Part shown: positions 44,803-50,263 of the stretch, piece by piece
Layout of the letters: each line of letters opens with the position of its first letter
Position numbering within the stretch: the first letter of the stretch is position 1
From: Sphingomonas sp. 8AM
GTDB lineage: Bacteria; Pseudomonadota; Alphaproteobacteria; Sphingomonadales; Sphingomonadaceae
Assembly (NCBI RefSeq): GCF_902506455.1
Contig: NZ_LR733844.1
Span: 2,059,863-2,110,125 of the forward strand
Length of the DNA stretch: 50,263 nt
Direction of reading: 5' to 3'
The notes under the pieces: generated by a model
What the model was told of the DNA's origin: nothing
Seen by the model: the letters and a program-made list of their open reading frames with translations, nothing else
Databases searched by the model: none
Program-made: the position numbers and the translations under genes

Positions 44803-45556
44803 GCGCATGCTGTGGGCGCTCGGCGCCGCCTTGCTCGTGGCGCTGCCGGTGCCGGCGCTCGCGCAGACGCTCGGGCAGGCCGCCGATCAGGCGCAAGGGG
44901 CTGCGACCGGGCTCGCCCAGGGCTCGATCTCCGGACGCGCGTTGCAGATCCTGCTGACGTTGACGGTGCTCAGTCTGGCGCCGGGTATCCTGATGACGGT
45001 GACGTCGTTCACGCGGATCGTCGTCGCTTTGTCGATGCTGCGGTCGGGGCTTGGCGCGCCGGGCGTGCCACCGAACCCGGTCCTCATCAGCCTTGCACTG
45101 TTCCTGTCGTTCTTCGTCATGGCGCCGACGTTCGAGGCCGCGTGGCGGGATGGCGTCACGCCCTATAACAACGGCACGATCACCGAGGCGCACGCGATGG
45201 AGCGCACCGCGCAGCCCTTCAAGACCTTCATGCTCAACCATGTCCGCCGCGACGACCTGCACCTGTTCGTCACCCTGTCGCACAAGCCGCCGACATCGCG
45301 TGCCGAGCTGCCGATCACGACGATCATGCCGGCGTTCATGATCTCGGAGTTGCGCCGTTCGTTCGAGATCGGCTTTCTGCTGCTGCTGCCTTTTCTCGTC
45401 ATCGACCTCGCGGTCGCGGCGGTGCTGATGGCGATGGGCATGATGATGTTGCCGCCGACGACGATTTCACTGCCGTTGAAGATCATCTTCTTCGTGCTGG
45501 TCGACGGCTGGGCGATGGTGGCGGGCTCACTGGTCCGCAGTTTCGGCACCAGCTGA
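44795..45556 (+). CDS. fliP: Flagellar export-gate protein FliP
   Basis: A 253-residue protein with a cleavable signal (MLWALGAALLVALPVPALAQ) and four membrane helices. Family marks: LSLAPGILMTVTSFTRIVVALSMLRSGLG, GTITEAHAMERTAQPFKTFML, ELRRSFEIGFLLLLPFLVIDLAVAAVLMAMGMMMLPP and LVDGWAMVAGSLVRSF. Part of the FliPQR export gate. Its usual downstream neighbours fliQ and fliR lie instead on the opposite strand at 41542-43348. Confidence 0.97.
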   Translation: MRKRMLWALGAALLVALPVPALAQTLGQAADQAQGAATGLAQGSISGRALQILLTLTVLSLAPGILMTVTSFTRIVVALSMLRSGLGAPGVPPNPVLISLALFLSFFVMAPTFEAAWRDGVTPYNNGTITEAHAMERTAQPFKTFMLNHVRRDDLHLFVTLSHKPPTSRAELPITTIMPAFMISELRRSFEIGFLLLLPFLVIDLAVAAVLMAMGMMMLPPTTISLPLKIIFFVLVDGWAMVAGSLVRSFGTS

Positions 45557-45574
45557 GGCTCAGCTATCAAACAC

Positions 45575-45632
45575 TGATCCGAAGCCGCGCTTCTTCCTGC
45601 TGGTGGGCAAGAAGAAGCGGGCGCTCGGATCA
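45575..45632. repeat. REP-like inverted repeat between fliP and TonB receptor
   Basis: TGATCCGAAGCCGCGCTTCT (from 45575) pairs imperfectly with the segment 45611-45632 containing GAAGAAGCGGGCGCTCGGAT; the stem is interrupted by a five-base mismatch. Lies between convergent genes and may act as a two-way terminator. Confidence 0.75.
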
Positions 45633-45666
45633 GGTCCGGGGCGCCGGCGGCGGACCCCCGCGCCGG

Positions 45667-48156
45667 TCAGAAGTCGAACCGCACCGAGGCGGCGATCGTC
45701 CGCCCGTTGATCGAGCGCGCGCGCACCAGCTGGTTCGACGGGATCGCGGCATCCTCAGCCTCGGTGATGCCCTTCACGTTGAAGATGTTGTTGGCGTTCA
45801 GGTTGAAGCTGATGTTGTCCGCCGCGCGCACCAGCACGAAGCCGTTGACCTGCGTATAGGCGGGCATCTTCAGCTGGTTCACCGGCTGCGTATAGCTGGA
45901 GGTCGTGCCGATCACGTTCGCGCCGAAGCTGACGCGCCCGAAATCGAGCTGCGGGGTCGCCTGATAGACGAACGCCGCCTGCCGCTGCGGCCGGTTGCCG
46001 TTCAGCGTCGCATCGGTCGCGTCGCTGGTGATCTTCGCATCGGTATAGGTGCTCGCGGCGGTCAGCGAGAACGGCCCGCGGCGGAAGCGGCCTTCCAGCT
46101 CGACGCCGGTCGCATCGTAACGGCGGCTGGTGAACTGCTGCTGCGACAGCAGATAGTTGGTTTCCTGCGTCTTGGCGTTGAACACCGTCGCGTAGAAGGC
46201 GACCGCGCCGCTGGAGAATTTCAGCCCGCCCTCGGCCTGCTTGACGAAGTCGTACGGCTTGGAGCCGTCGACCAGCCCGCCGGTCGTGGTGTCGATCGTC
46301 GGCCCGAACAGCAAACGGTCGGCATTGACGCGCCCGCCGCGGCTGTAGCGCGCGAAGGCGGCCAGCGTATCGCTCAGCCGGTAGTTCACGCCCGCCGAAT
46401 AGGACAGATAGCTATAGTCATAGTCGATGCCGGTGCGGTTGTTCGGGATGAATCCGACCGTCTGCTCCGCGACCGAGATGACGCCGTCGCCGTTGATGTC
46501 CTGCGCGCGTGTCGTCACCGCACCGGGCAGGTCGCCCGCGATGCTGCCCTTGGCCGAGCCGAAATCGTAGCGCAGGCTGCCGTCGATGTTCAGCCGCCCG
46601 ACCTCGAAGCCGAGCTGCGCGAACGGCGCATTGGTGGTATAGCGCATGTCGTAGCTGCGGCGGCAGCAATTGCCGAAGAACGACGCCGAATAGAGCGTGC
46701 CCCCGGCGGTCTGCGACACGCCCGCGGCGTTGCGGATGTCGACCAGCACCGAGCGACCGTCCCCCTGCACGGTCTGGAAGAACGACGTCCACAGCCAGTC
46801 GGTCTTCACGTCCTGCCGCGAATTGTAGATGCCCGCCGCGATCGACAGCGCGCCGCCGCCAAGCTCGACCTTGCCGTTCAGCCGCAGGTCGTTGGTGATG
46901 TTGTTCAGGCTCTTCAGGTCGACGTCGAACAGCACGACGCTGGCGAGCAGGCCGTTGCCGCTGACCGTGCCCGGGTTCGCGATCCGCTGCCCCGACAGCG
47001 GGCCGCTGGCGTAATAGAGCTTCGCGCCCGCGCCGGCGAAGCCGTTGGCGGTGGTCTGCGCATCCCCAACCGCGGCGGGGAAGGGCGAGACGAAGTCGCC
47101 GCTGATGTCCGAATAGCGGAACCGCTCGGTGACGTTCCAGCCGTCGGCGATCTCATACTGGCCCTCGAACCCGACCGACTTGACGACCGGGTGCATCCCG
47201 TCGCCGATGTTGCGGCGGACCGGATTGTTGTTGCCGTCCAGCGTTTGCACCGAGCCGATGTAGCGGCTGTGCAGCGTGTCCTCGTTGATCGAGAAGCCCG
47301 GGATGTTCTGGTACGTCGGGTCGCCGTCGCTGCCGGTCACGCGCACCGGGTTGGGCAGGTAGGCGATGCTGCGATCGTCGAGATATTTGCCGTAGACCCG
47401 GACGTAGCCGCGGTCGAATTCGCGCGTGATATTGGCCTTGATCTGCCCGCCGCGCATCGCGTCATAGCCGACGTCGCGCGGACCGTCACCGAGCCGGTAA
47501 AAACCGCTCAATTCGTAGCGGGTCTTGGCATCGATGTGTCCGCCATACGCAAAGTCGGCCCTATATTCGCGATAGTCGATGCCCGAGGAGAGCTGGAACG
47601 AGCCCCCGTCCTGCTCGCCGGTCTTCGAAATGAAGTTGATGATGCCGCCCGGCGAATTGCTGGCGAACGTCGACGCCGATCCGCCGCGCACCGACTCAAT
47701 CCGCGCCAGCGACAGATCGTTGCGGATGAAGATGTCGGCATTGCCGAAGATGATGTCGCCGAACTCGAGGACCGGCAGCCCGTCTTCCTGCAATTGCAGG
47801 AACTTCGACCCGCCCGACGCAACGGGGAGGCCGCGCACCGAGATGTTGGCATTGCCCTCGCCGCCCGATGCCTCGACGCGGACGCCGGGCAGGTTGCGCA
47901 AAATCTCGGCGGTGTTGCGCGGCGGGATCTTGGTGGTCAGATCGGCATCGAGCGAGCTGACCGACACCGACGTATCAAGCCGGTTGCGCCCCTGTGCGAC
48001 GCCGGTGACGACGATGTCCTCGGGAGCGGCGGCTTCGGGGGCGACGGCGGACGGCGCCGCCGGATCGACCGCCTGGAGCGATGTCGATTGAGCATGGGCA
48101 GCACCGGCGATCAGCAACGCGGGGACGGAAACGAGCAGGCGAAAGCGCGGCGACAT
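45667..48156 (-). CDS. TonB-dependent outer-membrane receptor
   Basis: An 829-residue protein. Signal peptide RLLVSVPALLIAGAAHA; a short TonB-box-like stretch EDIVVTGVAQGRN; plug domain (~55-180: RNTAEILRNLPGVRVEASGGEGNANISVRGLP, then RIESVRGGSASTFASNSPGGIINFISKTG); and a long beta-barrel ending in an aromatic residue (RTIAASVRFDF), as needed for barrel insertion. It imports a large or scarce substrate using energy from TonB. AGGAGAGG lies upstream of the ATG at 48156. Substrate unknown; the LacI-like operator upstream suggests a carbohydrate. Confidence 0.94.
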   Translation of the reverse strand: MSPRFRLLVSVPALLIAGAAHAQSTSLQAVDPAAPSAVAPEAAAPEDIVVTGVAQGRNRLDTSVSVSSLDADLTTKIPPRNTAEILRNLPGVRVEASGGEGNANISVRGLPVASGGSKFLQLQEDGLPVLEFGDIIFGNADIFIRNDLSLARIESVRGGSASTFASNSPGGIINFISKTGEQDGGSFQLSSGIDYREYRADFAYGGHIDAKTRYELSGFYRLGDGPRDVGYDAMRGGQIKANITREFDRGYVRVYGKYLDDRSIAYLPNPVRVTGSDGDPTYQNIPGFSINEDTLHSRYIGSVQTLDGNNNPVRRNIGDGMHPVVKSVGFEGQYEIADGWNVTERFRYSDISGDFVSPFPAAVGDAQTTANGFAGAGAKLYYASGPLSGQRIANPGTVSGNGLLASVVLFDVDLKSLNNITNDLRLNGKVELGGGALSIAAGIYNSRQDVKTDWLWTSFFQTVQGDGRSVLVDIRNAAGVSQTAGGTLYSASFFGNCCRRSYDMRYTTNAPFAQLGFEVGRLNIDGSLRYDFGSAKGSIAGDLPGAVTTRAQDINGDGVISVAEQTVGFIPNNRTGIDYDYSYLSYSAGVNYRLSDTLAAFARYSRGGRVNADRLLFGPTIDTTTGGLVDGSKPYDFVKQAEGGLKFSSGAVAFYATVFNAKTQETNYLLSQQQFTSRRYDATGVELEGRFRRGPFSLTAASTYTDAKITSDATDATLNGNRPQRQAAFVYQATPQLDFGRVSFGANVIGTTSSYTQPVNQLKMPAYTQVNGFVLVRAADNISFNLNANNIFNVKGITEAEDAAIPSNQLVRARSINGRTIAASVRFDF

Positions 48157-48199
48157 GGAAAACCTCTCCTGAGCGGCAGCCTCTATGGGCGATGACGGG

Positions 48200-48253
48200 T
48201 ATGTAGCTTTTTCACAAACGATTGCAAAGAAGTTTCTGCAATCGTTTGTGAAA
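48200..48253 (-). promoter_or_regulatory. Promoter and large palindromic operator of TonB receptor
   Basis: Two arms of 17 bases, TTTCACAAACGATTGCA (48210-48226) and its exact reverse complement (48237-48253), are separated by 10 bases. Each arm contains TGCAATCGTTTGTG, which has the central CG and partial dyad of LacI-family operators. On the minus strand, TTGCAA (48222-48227) and TACATA (48200-48205) are 16 bases apart and could be -35 and -10, so the inner arm overlaps the promoter. The receptor start is 44 bases downstream of the -10. Confidence 0.65.
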
Positions 48254-48522
48254 GCTGCGCCCGCGTTTTGCGCGATGGCGATTTGCGCCAACTTCGCAAA
48301 CAAGCGAGCCGGCGATTGGCTCTGGAGAGGAGCGGTGGGTCGAGGTCTATGGACGCCGCGAACTGATGCTCGTCGATCGGCCGTGGCTTTGATTGTTGCG
48401 GCACTGTTCCGAGATCGGCGCGCGCGAGTGTTTGGCGCGCGGTGTTCCGCTTCTTTGCCCTAGCGTATCCGAGGCGCGCACTGATGCGCCGCCGATCTCA
48501 ATGCGTGAAGAAAGCTGGGCTT
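48254..48522. other. Gene-free stretch upstream of TonB receptor operator
   Basis: Together with the operator and leader it makes a 366-base gap (48157-48522). Beyond the operator I see no convincing gene, repeat or terminator. Confidence 0.5.
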
Positions 48523-49359
48523 TCAGTGCGATGATGACGGTGTCGGCATACCTTGGGGCCCCGACTTCTGCATTGCGATATGGTGCAACACGATGCCCGA
48601 CGTGGTCGCGACATTCAGTGAGTCGAAGTCGCCGGCCATGGCGATGCGCAGGCTCTGCGTCCGTTCGATGAGCGCGCGCGAGAGGCCGGGCCCTTCGGCG
48701 CCGAGCAGCATGGCGTTGCGGCGCGCCGGAAGCCAGTGCGCTAGCAACGTCGTACCCGCGGGACTGAGCGAGACCGCGGCAAAGGCATGACGATCAAGAA
48801 GGGCCAGCAGATCGTCCTCGCGGCCCAACCGAACCGTCGGGACGAGTAGCGTGGCACCCACCGAAACGCGGATCGCCTTGCGATAAAGCGGATCGCAGCA
48901 GTCGCTATCGAGTAACACCGCCGCGACCCCGAAGGCGGCGGCATTGCGGAAGATGCCGCCCATATTGTCGTGGTTTGCGATCCCGGAGAGCACCAGCACA
49001 TCCGCAGCGTCGTGCAAGCCGGAAAGCAGCGCGTCGGCGTCTGGTGCCTCGACCCGGCGACCGATCGCCAGGATGCCGCGATGCATCGCGAAGCCGGCGA
49101 TAGCATCGAGCACGTTCTGTGCGGCGACGAACACCGGCACGTCCGCGGGCACGCACGCGAGCAGCGCGTGAAGCCCGTCGACGCGCTTCGAGGCGATCAG
49201 CAGCGACAGTGGGCGATGCAGCGGACTGCCGATGAGCTTTTCGACCACGACCTTGCCCTCGGCGACGAACAGACCGGCGCGCCCGACCAGATCGCGTTCG
49301 CGGACGTCGCGATAGTGTTCGATCCGGGGATCGTCGGGATCGTCAATCTCGATGAGCAT
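48523..49359 (-). CDS. SPOUT (TrmH/SpoU) family RNA 2'-O-methyltransferase
   Basis: A 278-residue protein. The N-terminal part (VRERDLVGRAGLFVAEGKVVVEKLI) is the substrate-binding domain of the TrmH type. The C-terminal trefoil-knot domain shows motif 1 NHDNMGGIFRNAAAFG, motif 2 MLLGAEGPGLS and motif 3 SLNVATTSGIVLH. It should methylate a ribose in rRNA or tRNA; the target base is not predictable from this. ATG at 49359; 32 bases separate it from the upstream FKBP gene. Confidence 0.92.
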   Translation of the reverse strand: MLIEIDDPDDPRIEHYRDVRERDLVGRAGLFVAEGKVVVEKLIGSPLHRPLSLLIASKRVDGLHALLACVPADVPVFVAAQNVLDAIAGFAMHRGILAIGRRVEAPDADALLSGLHDAADVLVLSGIANHDNMGGIFRNAAAFGVAAVLLDSDCCDPLYRKAIRVSVGATLLVPTVRLGREDDLLALLDRHAFAAVSLSPAGTTLLAHWLPARRNAMLLGAEGPGLSRALIERTQSLRIAMAGDFDSLNVATTSGIVLHHIAMQKSGPQGMPTPSSSH

Positions 49360-49391
49360 CGGCGATGCTTTGTATGTACGTGCGCGCGCAG

Positions 49392-49985
49392 TCAGGGCTT
49401 GGCGGGCGCATCCTGCGCGGCGGGATCGGCACCCTGCGCGCGGTTCATGCTCTCCACTTCGGCCGCCGTCTTGAAGTCGAGCAACTCGACCTGGAATACC
49501 AGATCGGCATTGGCGGGGATCGGTCCCGACGCGCGTGCACCATAGCCCAGGGCCGCGGGGATGCAGAAACGCGCGATGCCGGTCCGCGACATCGTCTGCA
49601 AGCCCTGCGAAAAGCCCGGGATGACGCCATCGACGGGCAGGGGAGATCGCATGCCCTGATCGAACACCGCGCCGGTCGCCGCGAGATAGCCGATGTAGTT
49701 GACCAGCGCGACGTCGCCCGTCGCCGGCCTTGCACCGGTGCCGGCGCGCAACACCGTCGATCCCAGACCCGAAGGCGCAACCGTCGCGCACTGGCGCTGC
49801 CCGGCAGGCAGCACCGGGTTCAGCGGCAAGGGGATGATGCTGTTGTCCGCCTTCACGGGCGCGGGTGCGGATGACGGCGCCTTTTGCCGACGGATGGGTG
49901 CGGCAGTAGCGGGCAGCGGAACGGCAAGCACCGGCAGCAGCGCGACGAGGAGCAGGCGGGACGGGACGCAGGAAAGAAACGACAT
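49392..49985 (-). CDS. FKBP-type peptidyl-prolyl isomerase, exported
   Basis: A 197-residue protein with a signal peptide (SRLLLVALLPVLAVPLPATAA) and a Pro-rich linker. The FKBP domain (~95-175) is recognisable from VALVNYIGYLAATGAVFDQG, VIPGFSQGLQTMSRTGIARFCIPAALGYG and IPANADLVFQVELLDF. It would speed proline isomerisation in periplasmic folding. Start at 49985 gives the signal peptide. An Ala/Asp/Pro-rich tail follows the domain. Confidence 0.9.
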   Translation of the reverse strand: MSFLSCVPSRLLLVALLPVLAVPLPATAAPIRRQKAPSSAPAPVKADNSIIPLPLNPVLPAGQRQCATVAPSGLGSTVLRAGTGARPATGDVALVNYIGYLAATGAVFDQGMRSPLPVDGVIPGFSQGLQTMSRTGIARFCIPAALGYGARASGPIPANADLVFQVELLDFKTAAEVESMNRAQGADPAAQDAPAKP

Positions 49986-50034
49986 GGGCGACGCTATAGG
50001 CAAGGTCGGCGCAGCACGCCACGACGATCCGCAG

Positions 50035-50263
50035 CCTCTAGGTCGGATCGACATTCAGCGTAGCCAGATCATGGCGGCGGCGAGATGTACGAAGCCGGTG
50101 AAGTGGACGGTGCGGCGATCATAACGTGTGGCGAAGCGGCGGAAGTGTTTGAGGCGGCCGAAGCATCGTTCGATCTGGTTGCGATGCCTGTAGATGCCTG
50201 CATCATGCGGGATGGCGACCTTGCGGTTGCGCTTGGACGGGATGACGGCCGCAGCGTTCATGT
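50035..50263 (-). mobile_element. Insertion sequence end (IS5 family), partial
   Basis: The transposase stop is at 50055 and the element should end within about 20 bases of it. GGTCGGATCGACATTC just after the stop (50041-50056) is a candidate terminal inverted repeat, flanked by CTA. The other end is outside the window, so neither the repeat nor a target duplication can be confirmed. Confidence 0.6.
50055..50263 (-). CDS. IS5-family transposase, C-terminal part (cut by window edge)
   Basis: The last 68 residues visible of a DDE transposase; the gene continues past the window. HRNQIERCFGRLKHFRRFATRYDRR contains the catalytic Glu (IERCFGRLK) of the IS5 family, IS427/IS1031-like. Whether the element is whole cannot be told here. 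Confidence 0.85.
   Translation of the reverse strand, partial: MNAAAVIPSKRNRKVAIPHDAGIYRHRNQIERCFGRLKHFRRFATRYDRRTVHFTGFVHLAAAMIWLR

Overview
The window comes from a GC-rich alphaproteobacterium, most likely a Sphingomonas-like member of the Sphingomonadales. This is inferred from gene content and order (TolC, PopZ-type DUF2497 protein and ValS close together; Flp pilins; large TonB receptor; several secreted peptidases; alphaproteobacterial-style che/fla genes) and from interspersed palindromic repeats between genes. The species cannot be named from the sequence alone.

Positions 1-7842 hold housekeeping and transport genes: a 45-residue membrane peptide, a secreted protein of unknown function, a Xer-type tyrosine recombinase, accA, two orphan Flp pilins, a Nudix hydrolase, and a cobalamin-riboswitch-led ABC operon (btuFCD-like). 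A tRNA-Cys(GCA) gene follows. Positions 8069-18457 hold a divergent isoaspartate-methyltransferase homologue, tolC, popZ, an S9 peptidase, a hemerythrin-like protein, valS and a LOV-domain hybrid histidine kinase.

Positions 18537-28909 are metabolic and secretory: 3-hydroxybutyryl-CoA dehydrogenase, two adjacent DUF1176 proteins, S10 carboxypeptidase, an agmatine deiminase/M28 peptidase pair, and a GH27 alpha-galactosidase overlapping a GntR/FCD regulator. REP-like inverted repeats fill several gaps, mostly between convergent genes.

Positions 29130-38672 are one tightly packed chemotaxis operon on the minus strand: a soluble MCP with two signalling hairpins, a triple-CheW protein, cheB, a HEAT-repeat protein, cheR, a CheY, cheA, a small STAS-like protein and another CheY. 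Positions 39091-45556 are flagellar. On the minus strand run flgC, fliE, fliQ, an unbroken fliR-motA fusion, cheY, motB, a FliL-like protein and a tandem PilZ protein. On the plus strand run fliN, fliO and fliP. The canonical fliNOPQR block is therefore split between strands.

Positions 45667-50263 hold a TonB-dependent receptor with a large palindromic operator overlapping its promoter, an SPOUT RNA methyltransferase, an FKBP-type isomerase, and the tail of an IS5-type transposase cut off by the window edge. The features most worth following up are the FliR-MotA fusion and the pairing of a double MCP with a triple CheW. No CRISPR array, phage or defence island was seen.
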